Positions 45,795 through 58,910 of a DNA stretch of 64,000 bases are shown here, piece after piece; position 1 is the first letter of the stretch; each line of letters starts with the position of its first letter. Made by a program: the position numbers and the translations under genes. Source of the DNA: Zerene cesonia (Eukaryota > Arthropoda > Insecta > Lepidoptera > Pieridae); assembly GCF_012273895.1 (NCBI RefSeq), contig NC_052108.1, positions 806,001-870,000 of the forward strand. Reading direction: 5' to 3'. The notes under the pieces were generated by a model, which did no database searches, was not told the DNA's origin, and saw only the letters and a list, made by a program, of their open reading frames with translations.

Positions 45795-48700
45795 TCAATC
45801 AGAATTATCCGGAGCCGCACTCAACGTCCTGGTTTCGTCGTGTATCAAGGATTTATCGTAACGTCTCTGTCTAGTTATTTTCGGTCTTGCTGCACTGAGC
45901 AGAGGGGCGGATATCGCGTGGGCGGCCATGCGGGCGAGCTCCTTACGACCTTGGAGTAGTGGTGACGTCACGCTGGAGGACTCGTCCCCTTCGTCGTCGG
46001 ATATCGCGGGGTAGCTTTCCTTCATCTGCAGACTCCGTTCGAGCCTACGAAGAAACCTATGGTGACGATAGTATTTTTATTTCTCAATCTAAGTAATTAA
46101 TGGAAATAATTATATACAGTGACATTAATAACTAAGAACATTAGAGTACCTTATCTGATTACTTATGGTCCTCAATTTGTTAACTTTCGCTGGTCGTCTA
46201 GAGTCTTCTGTTAAATCTAAACTAGATGATATTTTCGATGCGGTGTCCTGTGGGGGAAAATTCAAAATTTGTTTCATCAAGTACACATCGTATGTGAATA
46301 ATTTTATAAATTAAAATAATTATCACAAAATTTATTTAAATTGTGGTTTTGAAGATTATAAAAAATTAAATTATTTAGGTTACTCTATGTTTAAAAGGTG
46401 ACAATAATGTTGGGAAAACAAAGAAAGCTAGCAACACAGCAGCGAACTAATAAAATCACCTCAGAACTGCGGCATTTTTCGCGCCGTAACGGTTTCCTCA
46501 GACGGGTCGGCTCTGACTGCAAAAAAATGTGATGTTGCCACAAATAAACAAAAGAAGCTTAAAAAATCATATATTTAAAGAAATTGGACATTAATATTTA
46601 TAAGATAAAACATCTAGGAGTATTATTAGTGATATAATACTTTTGAACATGATTATATCTTTGCCCAATGTCTTTTAATGTATTTTACAATAGCGTGCTT
46701 CCAAGCAAATTAGTGTTATATACTACCGTATCTAAGAAAAACCTTAAATTTTTCTTCTACATTCTAATGTCATTTTGAAAATAACTCAATGCGTACTACG
46801 AATATTACATTTTCCTTGTGATTAAGTTAAATAGGGGTGTATACAGTTTTTAATTAAGGTTGCATGAATGTATCGAAGTTAGTGACATTGCATTGTATTT
46901 AAATAAGTAAATTTATATTTATATGTTTATAATTACACATAAATTTATAGGGTGTTTAGTTTAAATAAAAAAGTATGAATGACAAAGATACCAAAAGATG
47001 TAAAAAAACGTCGTATAATTATGCAAAAATACACCCTTATTACTATTACCTGCTTTTTTCAATTATTAAAAAGTATGTACAAATCCCATAAACGTAAAAA
47101 TCCCTTTAATTAGGCTCCCGACTAGCGTTCAAACCTGCATCTCCAAGTCGGGCTGCCTGAGCTCCCTGGCGGAGGCGACGGAGGCCACAGAGGCGACGGA
47201 GGTGACGGAGGCGTTGGACGCGTTGGAGACGGACTCCTCGGAGGAGGACGAGGTGGCGAGCGCGGGCGCCTGCGAGCGCGAGCGCCGCCGCCCCGCGCGC
47301 CGCCCGCGCGCCCCGCTCGGCACCTGCCGCACGCACACACACACACACACAGCCGGTCATTCAAATGCGATCATTGTATTGTGTGAACTCATTTTATGAT
47401 TCTTTTTTATTTGCATGCTGGTGCCTACCATGTGGAAGCCTACCTAATTTGTTCTAGTTCTGACAATTTAAAGGTGGTTTAATTTTTTGTTAAAAATAAT
47501 TATAATAAACCAGGAAAGATTTGTAAGTGATATAATTTTTTGTAAACTGTGTCAGCTGGAGCGTTCGACGTTGGAAGTTGTAGTGGTAGGCACTGTACGG
47601 TATTATATAGCTTTACGAAATATTTATTTAAGTAAATGGCTTATTGAATATTTGTTGTGCAGTAAGACCTATAATTTTTGAAACTTCCTACTTCAGTAAA
47701 TCTCTATAAATAGTTACCTTCATATAGTTGATATTATCTATATTAAAATTAAATATAATCGTTTTATCCCATTCTCTCTCCCTCTCTCCCTCCATCCCTC
47801 AAAGAAGGTTCTTTTCGATTTCTTAGTGAAAAAAAGCAGAAATTCGTTTAAATAAAACAAATTTACCTCCAACAAGTTATGCATAGAATGCGGCATGTGC
47901 GGCAACGTTGACTTGGTCGTGCCCGTCACTTCGTGCGACACAGTCCGCGGCGTCCTCCTGTCTCTTCTCCTGCCAGACTTCCTGTGCGAACTGCTGCTGC
48001 TCTTACAATTGCTCCCCTTCACGCTTTCCGTACTCGGAAAATCGTAAAGACCATCCGAGTCGGTGAAGGGCAATTGCCTGCCGTAGAACTGAGGCGAGAA
48101 TCTACCTAAACCCGTCTTGTCACTAAGGGGACTCTCACTTCTCGAGCTGACGGGACTCAGCGGGCGACTGCAGTCCGACAACAAGGTAGGCGGACGCAGA
48201 CACGCCTTTTCGTCCAGACCACGTTCTACGCTAATGCACTTCACTATTGTACACTTGGTCACGCCACTGGGCGAGCATAGCGCCGGTAGAGGTATTTCTA
48301 AAGTTTCTTTTAAAGCTGCTAGCGATTCCATTTCTTTAGCACTGGAAGGCACGTCGTCCACTCTCTCGTCGGTACCGATTCCTTCGTCGTTCGATTCTAA
48401 CAAGGGATCGTCTGACAGCGTTTCTGAATCTGATCTGCCTCTCCGCCGCTCATCGTTTCCTTCATTAGAAGTGGCCGGACTAGAATTCGTTTTCATCAAC
48501 GGCCTTCTTCTGGATTGAAAACAAGACGGACCCCCGCCAGAACCAGGATCTTCCATCTCTGATGGACACAAGGGGTTACTGGAACCGCACCTAGACGGCC
48601 CCGGGCTGGCCATCGAGCTGTATCCAGACGACGATAGGTTTGATTCAGAAGGAGCTCTCTCGCCCCTCACCGACATAGAAAACGGACTCAAATAGCACAT

Positions 48701-50912
48701 GTTGGCTGAGGGTGGCGGCGGTCTCGGTGACAGTGGCTCATCAGATTCTTCGCTCGCATTGTACGTGACAGTTATTAAAGGCGGGGGTTGAAATTCTAAG
48801 TGCGGCGGAGTTCGCCTCGGAGGAGGAGAACCCGGGGAGGGCCTCTCGATGGTGAGGAGAGGAACGCGGAGGGAGGGCGGCGCGGGGGAGGGGGAGGACA
48901 GCTCGCGCTCGGAGTCCTGGCTGTGGGTGAAGCTGAGGCTGGGCGAGTCCGTAATTTGCGTCGAAGGAGTTGGTATGTCCGCGCATACAGCTGGTTGGCG
49001 TAACTGAAATGATATTATTTATGTTTACCAAGAAGCAATAATTAAAATTATGTCATTAAATGCAACTTACTGTGTACTGTATAAACTTTCAATTATGTGT
49101 AATAACCAGGTTTGTAGCTGTGTTCATTATTAAAACAAATAAACTATTCAAGATAACACAAAAAAGCAAAATAATTTAATGAAATACCTTTAGGCGTAAC
49201 TCTGGATATGGCCTTTTACATTTCTCAGTTTTGACTTCGTCCAACTCATCTTCACTGGGTGAAATACATGTCGTTGTAGATTCGCTTTTACTATCCGACT
49301 CCATTTTCGCTCTGGGCATCCTCGGCGAGGGCAATGGAGTGGGCAAAGGAGTGGGCAATGGCGTGGGCAACGGCGTGGGCAGTGGTGTGGGCAGCTCTCG
49401 TATCGGAGATAGGCACTTGTTGATTGAACTTGGCACTTCGAGAAGGATGGACGGAGGATGGAGTAAATTGCTAGATGACGAGGGTTTGTGGGCACTCAAC
49501 GGATCCACAACCTGAAAAAGCAATGTTCTAATATAAGAAGAAAGAAAGAAAACACATTCTACGAGACAGTGTGTCATAAAAAATTCAACAACAAAGAATA
49601 GAAAACTCTACATACAAAAAAAAAAAAAACTACTCTAATGCAAAATCGGCGTGTCCCAGGTTGTGATTGTGTGAGACATGAACCTGGCACCTAAATAAAT
49701 ATCAATACCATGAAACAATTTTCATTTCAGCGCCATTATTTACGCGTGCAAACGTTTTGAGCGGCTCGATTGTGAAATGTACTTTAAGGATATATCGATT
49801 TGCTATGAAAGTAAGTGGATATGGATAAATCTAACTTTAGTAACCAAAACAATGGATGCATAGGATATTAAAAACGACCGTAAGTTAATCTTAGGATTTG
49901 CTTCAAACGCACGGTAAATGTAAAAAGAGACATGCATATTGCATAAAGCATTGTTGTGCTTCATATCAATGTTGAAAGTTTCAGCATCAATAATCGATTT
50001 ATGAAATCATACGCCACACGAATACCTGAATCTCGATGGTGTTGTGCGGTCTAGCGATTGGGGAGTCTGGAGCCAAGGAGGGAATGTGTGAGGACGCTAT
50101 GGACGCGTCGTCGGCGTCGGCCGTGTCGTCCTGCGGCGAGGAGGCGGAGGGCGAGCTGGACGCGGAGAGCGCGCCCGAGGATGCCCTGGAGGCCAGAGCC
50201 GCGGACGACGAGAAGTTACGGAACATCGCTAGAATTGAATCCGCGCTGGAAATTTTAGGCGTCCTGGAAAAATTACATTTTGTAATACACGGTGCAGTGG
50301 TAAAACATAAAGAAAATGCAAGTTCATAGATGAATAGACGTCTGTCACTCCATTACCTAGAATATCTCTTTAATGATGAATGCGCTAATGTTAAATCTAA
50401 GCTCGACATGGAGTCGCTCCCTTGATTGCTCGACGTGCTGTGAGGCGATCTTACTTCGACTCCGGGGGAAGGCGGCGTGCTGGACGCTTTCGTTTTCACC
50501 GTTCTGTCGGATATGACGGCCATCGGTATCGTTATGGTGTTCACCATGTCTACGTCCGAACTGGAACTCATTTCTGCGGAAACTTTGTTAAGCAATCTGG
50601 CAAAAGTAACTTTTTTCTCTAATTTAGGATCCGATACTTGTCGCATGGAGGGCGAAGTCGACGGCGACGATCCTTCACTAGCGAACGAAGTGTCTTTATG
50701 CTCCACTCCATATTCTACAAAAGCGGGGGCGCTCTCGACGGTGCTCAAGGTTTTCTTTTCAGTCATTTGTATCAACTCCCCCATGGTTATTTTTTTCGAA
50801 TGGTCATTCGCGGCGGCCGGACTGATTAGTTGTTGTAAGATTTGTTTCTTCTCTGCTGCATTTTTTTTGGTCGGTGTTGAATTATTTCGTTTTTTACGCG
50901 GTGAAGGCGAAC
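45795..50912 (-). other. Cytoplasmic tail of the receptor, about 950 residues, disordered
   Basis: Eight exons in continuous phase. Strongly Ser/Pro/Asp/Glu-rich with basic starts (SPSPRKKRNN). Segments resembling phosphorylation and degron-type clusters include SSSGYSSMASPGPS, DDPLLESNDEGIGTD and SDDEGDESSS. A Pro-Leu-Pro-Thr tandem repeat is at 49318-49395 and a Ser-Val-Ala repeat at about 47180-47250. No enzymatic domain is seen. Low complexity suggests a scaffold or signalling tail. The function is not known to me. Confidence 0.75.
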
Positions 50913-53900
50913 CTGTACATATAGAGAATATGAAAAGTCGGAAAATTGGCTAATTGAGTTCTACGAAAGCGTAAACAGAACAACAATACGACGACTGAAT
51001 TGTAAGATTAAATCATGCACACTATATTCATTTTATGAACATTTAAGGGTGCATCTAATGAAAGCCAATCCTTTTGGTTTTTAGACTTTCAGAGTAATTT
51101 GTCGAATAAATTCATTAAAGAAAATTTAATTTCTCAATGTTATGATATAATTGCAACATAAAAAGATAATCGATAAGATGATTTCCATCTAAAATTGTAG
51201 GACATTGCTATATGTCATTAGCGTTAACAATGTTTTAGAGTTCCAAAAACAAAATAATATTAATACAAACAATTAGCGTTGGCAGAGAACAGTGTCCACA
51301 TGCATGAAAGCTACTGTCTAAATGATATCAGATTTTACATTGTCACATAGTATTTATTTGCTGTAAAGCTTACGTTATATTAAGAGAAAGAAGTTATAGC
51401 AGGAGAAGAAAAGCTGAAAGAACTTGACAATGAAATATCTGAAGAAAATTTGGACGATCTAAAAAGGTGCTAACGTAGGAAGGAGCGTCTACACAGAAGA
51501 TGCGTGTAGTAAAGTGCAAACATCAATCTCGCTGAAATAATTTAGCATTCCAGAAAACGTGTCATTCGGGTTGCAAACGTACATCCAATAAGCTATGTAC
51601 ACACCGCGCGCTCCGCATTGTATGTGCGTATGTAGTTATAACTAAGTTTAATGAATAATCGTGTATTGTGATGAAGCTGTATTGTTATGGCAAATACAGT
51701 GTTAGGTGAGGGAAGCAAGTATTATGACGTTAGTTGCACCATAATTAAGGATCAATTGTACGACAATTCAAGTAGTATGTTTTCTTATAATTCAAGTAAT
51801 AAGTTTGATTCAATTACAATAATGTATAACAATATTGGTCTTATTCTTTATGATACGTTGGAGTACAGCCTAATGACGATCGAGTAATGAGATGGTAAAA
51901 TGTATGTCACTCGATATATATGAACATGGACGTATTATCAGCAGCGTAACAAAACCATAGAGGACTTGTATAATAGCAGAAGTTATAAGAAAATGTATAA
52001 TTTTCAATGAAATCTAAAACCTATGTAAAAACATTATTTGTGAACCACATTATTAACTTAAAAGGCACACGATCGACTTACAACAACAAAAGTTTGTGAG
52101 AATTTTTTGTTGACTAAACAGTTTTGTATTCGATTTCCGCTAGTGGCGGTGCTACGCCGCTGTGGGTGTGNNNNNNNNNNNNNNNNNNNNNNNNNNNNNN
52201 NNNNNNNNNNNNNNNNNNNNNNNNNNNNNNNNNNNNNNNNNNNNNNNNNNNNNNNNNNNNNNNNNNNNNNNNNNNNNNNNNNNNNNNNNNNNNNNNNNNN
52301 NNNNNNNNNNNNNNNNNNNNNNNNNNNNNNNNNNNNNNNNNNNNNNNNNNNNNNNNNNNNNNNNNNNNNNNNNNNNNNNNNNNNNNNNNNNNNNNNNNNN
52401 NNNNNNNNNNNNNNNNNNNNNNNNNNNNNNNNNNNNNNNNNNNNNNNNNNNNNNNNNNNNNNNNNNNNNNNNNNNNNNNNNNNNNNNNNNNNNNNNNNNN
52501 NNNNNNNNNNNNNNNNNNNNNNNNNNNNNNNNNNNNNNNNNNNNNNNNNNNNNNNNNNNNNNNNNNNNNNNNNNNNNNNNNNNNNNNNNNNNNNNNNNNN
52601 NNNNNNNNNNNNNNNNNNNNNNNNNNNNNNNNNNNNNNNNNNNNNNNNNNNNNNNNNNNNNNNNNNNNNNNNNNNNNNNNNNNNNNNNNNNNNNNNNNNN
52701 NNNNNNNNNNNNNNNNNNNNNNNNNNNNNNNNNNNNNNNNNNNNNNNNNNNNNNNNNNNNNNNNNNNNNNNNNNNNNNNNNNNNNNNNNNNNNNNNNNNN
52801 NNNNNNNNNNNNNNNNNNNNNNNNNNNNNNNNNNNNNNNNNNNNNNNNNNNNNNNNNNNNNNNNNNNNNNNNNNNNNNNNNNNNNNNNNNNNNNNNNNNN
52901 NNNNNNNNNNNNNNNNNNNNNNNNNNNNNNNNNNNNNNNNNNNNNNNNNNNNNNNNNNNNNNNNNNNNNNNNNNNNNNNNNNNNNNNNNNNNNNNNNNNN
53001 NNNNNNNNNNNNNNNNNNNNNNNNNNNNNNNNNNNNNNNNNNNNNNNNNNNNNNNNNNNNNNNNNNNNNNNNNNNNNNNNNNNNNNNNNNNNNNNNNNNN
53101 NNNNNNNNNNNNNNNNNNNNNNNNNNNNNNNNNNNNNNNNNNNNNNNNNNNNNNNNNNNNNNNNNNNNNNTACCGAGCCGCGTGAGCAGCGTGCGGGCCT
53201 CCGCGCCGCCCGCGCGCCCGCCGCGCGCCGCGCCGCCCGCTGTGGACAAACCGCACCCGCCTTACCGGCCGCCCGCTCCGCGCTTACCGACCGCGACCGA
53301 CCGCCCGCCCGCCCGCCTGCCCGCCTTGCGCTATGCGCTACTCGCATCGCCCTCGTTTCGTTTGTGACCAATGCCAACCAATTGCGCAACGATTTGGGGA
53401 AAGTCGAAAGAAAGTCGACGATACGTAATAGATAGGTAATTAAAGTTGTATATTCGAGAAATATAGATAAACGGGGATAGATACATACAAAACTGGAAAT
53501 TTATATCGCGATACTAATCATGTCATTTACAAAACATTTAGAGAGTTATTGTCAATTCGCGCGCGAATAACGTGAATTTTTTATTTAAAATCTCAGACAG
53601 TTGAATGAATATTTGCATCATTGAATCAAGTTCGCGGTAAGTATTGAACGAACGGCCAGCCCCATCTAGGTCACCTACCTCTGAGCACCTACCGCCTATC
53701 GTCTAACTCATACCGCCTAGGACTCCTTCTGCGGCACGGCGGCGTACCGCTGCCGTTCACCTCTCGACGCTGTTTCATAGAAACACTAATGCAACCAGTA
53801 GTTCTACTTTACATTACTGTAGAGTAATAAATATATCGTGACATCTCTTCTCTTATATAACTTCTGATAATAGAAACCTGACCGGCGACAATCGAATGTA

Positions 53901-56900
53901 CCATGTCATGTCGACCATTGCAAACAATTAAAAATATTGTCACTAAATTTTTTAGGTAAAATTTATTTTGTTCATTTAATTAGTTACGTACATTTGACCT
54001 TTTTTAAGTTAGCTGCTTTTGGTAAATTAAGTAGAACTACTGCTCGAATTAGTTTTTCTGAGGCGCGTCATAAAGTATTTAATGGAAATTACGTATATCA
54101 TCAACCTAACTCTTACAATAAAATCAATGATCAATATAATTTTTAGATTATATTTCAATATAATTAATAGATTATTTTTTATAGTTTTCTTTTTTTGTTC
54201 TGTTTGTTATATTTTATTACTTAATACTAGATTCATTGCTTTCTAGCAATGTAGATCATATAGGATACGAGAAAATTGCGAAAGTTTAATGTCACTAGAC
54301 ACATGGAGTTGTGTTGGCCAAAAAACTATATATTTGTTCCATTGTAAGTAAACGTTAGCAATTTTCGTCACCATAGAAAGAAATGAGATCAAATCGACAG
54401 CTCGTGTAAAGTCAAGTGCTCCAAAATCAGTTTTTGTCTAACTAAAGCCTTTCATAGTGTAGATTTACCGCTAAATACGTGGGAAGCTTAAGTGCTCTGA
54501 GATTTCTGATTTCTTTCCGTGTCCAACTGTGCCTAAGTATAACCGAAAAAGGAATAGAATCCTACTCACGTCTCGCACACCTGTCGGCTTCTTCAGCTAA
54601 GAGCTTTTCTATTTTTTCTGGAAAGTGTCGTTTTGCGCACCACACGAGGCCGACCATTCCCAAAACGATGAACACGGCAAATAAGCCGAGCCAGAACGGT
54701 TCCTGCATCATCCTGGTGCCCAGACCGACAATGTTTGGCGTCGGGTTGGGTATTTCACATCTGAAATTGAATTTTGTTTTTAAATAAAAATGTTCTGTTA
54801 TCTTTTGGTTTGTATGTAAATGCGTTTCTTTTTTAATTATCGTGTTATATTGAATAAGTTCGCGATATAATGAATTATAAAAATCCATGCTATTCATGCA
54901 CCACAATTAAATAGATTGACTACATAATATTGTCACGTTGTGGCTGTTTCATATTGATCAAAGCAGCAATGCAACCCGGCACTCGCTCGGCGGTGCGCAC
55001 TCACCGCTTGCCCTTCCAGGAGGGGTTGCACTGGCAGAGGAAGGCGCCGTCGCGCTCGAGGCAGGCGCCGCGGTGGTTGCAGGGGCGCGCGGCGCAGGCG
55101 CGCACGCGCTCGGCGCAGCGCCGGCCGCGCCAGCCGCGCGCGCACGCGCAGCGGAACGCGCCGCCCGCCCACTCCGAGCAGTTGCCGTACACGCACGGCG
55201 ACCGCTCGCACGCCGTCAGCGCGCACAGCGCGCCTGCGCACGCCGCACCGGCTCAGTGGGACATACCCTCGACTCATATACACTTTACGCGCTTCGAGAC
55301 ATACCTATCTATTTACTATGACGGAACGCAGTTTCCGTTACATACACGAGCTTATAACTACATATTTGAGGTTATAATTCATGCGCTCACTTCATTCAAA
55401 TGCGTTTATAAAAAAAATAAAGTGGTGGGAACATATATGGGCTGATGATGATGATGATGATGATAACAATGTCACAAAATGGTTATTAAATATTTTTAAA
55501 CATTATTAAGCATTATTATACAAACCATATATAATTCATATTAAAACTTATTTTATAAAATAGTTAATGATGAATGTACCTGTATAGTAGCCGGTACATT
55601 GACAGAAGTTTCTGGAACCATTTGTAGTGCATCGGCCATCGTGGAGACAGGGGTTGGGAAAACACGAATCTAAATTTATTTCGTCAGGAAGCGCCAGCAT
55701 TTTACTATGATAATCGGGATCTGAAAAAAGTTTTTTTTCATAATTACAGAAATGTCGGAGAAACCTTTTTTACATATTAAGACTCCATTCTGAAGTAGTT
55801 ACATTTGTTCAAATCACAAATTAGTGATCAAAATCATTTTTAATTTATTTTAAAACAAACAAGTAGGTCATCATTCTATAAAAAATGAATAAATCATTTA
55901 TGCGGGTAACACGGACACACATTTAACACATAACACATTTGACAACACATTTAACGGATGCGGGAACGCAGCGAGTACGTGACGCGCACACTGACCGCTC
56001 TCGACGGCGAGGTCGACGCGCAGGTCGAGCGGCGCGGCGCGCGCGCGGTGCGTGAGCGCGAGCGCGTGCAGCGCCGAGCGCAGCAGCTGCGGGGGCGCGC
56101 CGCGCGCCGCGCACGCCGCCCAGCGCGCGCCCGCCGCCCCGCTGTACGGGTCCTCCACCTGCCCCACGTTGTGCCTTGTTTATTCACCGCTAACTGTTCG
56201 CTCCGAATTTGCCCGTGATACACATATAGCCTATCTCATTCAGGGGAGTGGAAGCTTTCGAATGTTGAAAGAATTTTTAAAATCGGTCGAGCAGTTACAA
56301 CCATATAAAAATACAAAAGTTTTCTTTTTATAATATTAGTGAAGGTAACTTAAGAAACGAGTTTCCGGATTCGACTGTACTGCTTATTAGTTGATAGCAT
56401 ATATACCATCATATATAACTGACGTGATAAATTATGTTTAAGTAATTATTAATTGTACTATGATATTTGTACTGCCATTTGTTTTTTATCATTTTTGTGG
56501 ACATCGATTAAAAAGCTCACCTCAATCCAGGACTGTCCGTCGCCACAGGGCCAGGCGGGGCGCGCGAGCGGCGACAGCGGCGCGAGCGTGGCGTCGCGGA
56601 AGGCGGCCGCGAGCGTGTGCGCGGGCGGCGCCACGGCGCGCAGCCGCACGGCGCCGCGCGGGCCCGCCTGCGGCCAGTTGGGCGGCGCCACGCGCCCGCG
56701 CCGCGCCGCGCCCAGCTGCAGCACGTGCGAGATGTTCAGCTCGCTCACTGGAACGTACGCGTCGCCGGGTATTATTACTTTTTGTCTATCAAATTATATA
56801 CACTGAATACATAAGAAGTGTAAGCTAAAAACTCCTTCTAACTAGTAACATAGTTATTATTTACGATAATATATTTATCGTATTAAGTATCGCTTTTTTA

Positions 56901-58873
56901 CTGAACAGTGATTTCTTTAAGGTCTATTCAAAAGTGAGTCTCGTATCTCTATTTAATTGAAATAAAACAATGTAATCGCTGAAATATTGAAACACATAAA
57001 AGGCATTACCTTAAAACAATAAAACTATTTAACTTTATCTACGTAAGTGCCGTACCCATCTGGTAGTGCGCGAGGAAGCCGGCGCCGGTGGCGTTGGCGC
57101 CGGTGCGGTAGCGCAGGCGCAGCGCGGCGGCGGGCGACACGAAGAGCGCGCCGGAGAGCAGCGCGGCGTCCTGGAAGGCGCGCAGCGGCGCGGCGCCCGC
57201 GCGCACCTCCACGTACGCGTCCGCCGGCGGCGCGCTCGCGTCGCGCGCCACGCCGTTCACGAACACGCCGTGCCCGAAGTCGTAGTGGCTTATGTTGAGG
57301 AGCACGCGCTTGCCTGCCGCGTCACACGTCGTATCATACGTTTACACGAACAATACACAAACAGTTACGAATCGTCGTTCTTATAAAAAGAGACGACGAT
57401 TTGCCTGGCGCGGTGTAAATTTTATATATGACACAAATTTAGTGGTTATAAAAGGAGACGAGGGAATAGCTACGGCTTTTTAATTGCTAGAATTAGACCA
57501 AATTTAAATGGGACCACATGCAGGCACCAGCTTTTACATAAAAAAAGAATCAAAAATCGTTTCCCCCAGTACAAGTTATGAGACTAAAAAAACAGTCGAA
57601 TTGGTAACCTCCTCCCTTTTTGAAGTCTGTTAATAATGTCACCAACACTAGTTACCCGCGGGAGCCATTATGTCGATGGTGCAGTCCAAGTCCGGCAGCA
57701 GAAAGTGCGGGTAGTTGGGGCTGGTGATCGTCCCCGCCTCCGCCGTGTACGTGCGAGACGGACAGTCCGCGAGCTCCACAGCCTCCCAGGTCAGCGAATA
57801 CCCAGTCCCTTGTATGCTGGAGGGAATAGAACTTTGATTTATAGTGGTTGTTGACGATAAACCTATAGACAATTCCATTGAAACGAAAAATAAACAAATC
57901 TGGTTCTAAATTGTTAAACAATTCAAAAAAAGCAATAGATAATTTATCAATTTTATGCTATATAATGGAACAGCATATACACAATAATCAACATAAATAT
58001 TTATCTATTCTAGAAATTTAAAACATCAAATATAAAAGAAATTGAAATAAAATAAAATCATCTATACGATTGGATTTTATCATACTTGTGGGTATCTACA
58101 CAAATACCCACCTATAATCCGAGTGGAAGTGCACTATGGCCTCATTGCCAGACGCGACCCAGCGCACTTCGCTCAGCGTGCCGCAGTACCGAGACGATTT
58201 AGTTCCAACGACGTCGCGTAGCTGGGGAAAATCATAACAGAGTAATTGTATTCAAAGTAAGAGATATATTTTAAATACATAAATATAAATGTTATTGTAC
58301 AGTATTTATTTTCAATTTACAATTTGGCAGACTTATCGCTGAAAGGCGAAAAACCTTAATAAAATAAATCAAAAGACTCATAAAAGAAATACATTTTATT
58401 CTTCATTGACAAATAGAGTGCTTTGATGTAGAAATAACTCTTGCGAACCAAAGTAATATCATAAAGGAGTCTTGCTGAACAAATTTTCAATGCATTTAGT
58501 ACCTACGTGGGACGAAAAATACGAAACCAGCTACCAAACAACACTATACTACACAAAACTGTGGTAAAGAAGTCGATTGAAAAACTCAATACAAAGCTTT
58601 TTGTTTCGTCACGTGGGTGTTGGCAAAATGGAGCTGTCAAAACGTTTCATTTCATCGAAAAGCTTGGCTAAGAAAATCTGCAACAATTTTTAACCGTTTT
58701 TAATATTATTTCATAGAAAGGATACGATCACTTAGACTTTGTGAAAGAAACATTTAAAATGAAATTGGTTTTATATTGAATCCTTTTTTCTTCATAAATG
58801 AAACAAAACAAAAGAAACTACAAACTACAATAATGGTGCAGTCCCACACACACAGTTGCACTCATTAACCTCG

Positions 58874-58910
<37 letters not shown>

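Larger units (their letters stand above)
50913..54569 (-). other. Receptor intron between membrane exon and first tail exon
   Basis: About 3.7 kb with a 1000-N placeholder (52171-53170) and a GC-rich CpG-dense stretch at 53171-53370. No conserved exon is recognised. Open frames passing through the N run are artefacts. Confidence 0.6.

Noticed and set aside
52058..53435. Long open frames across 52-53 kb on both strands
   Set aside because: They consist of the 1000-N gap translated as X.
54930..57386. Plus-strand Ala/Arg-rich frames
   Set aside because: Antisense shadows of GC-rich EGF and CUB exons, where stop codons are rare in all frames.
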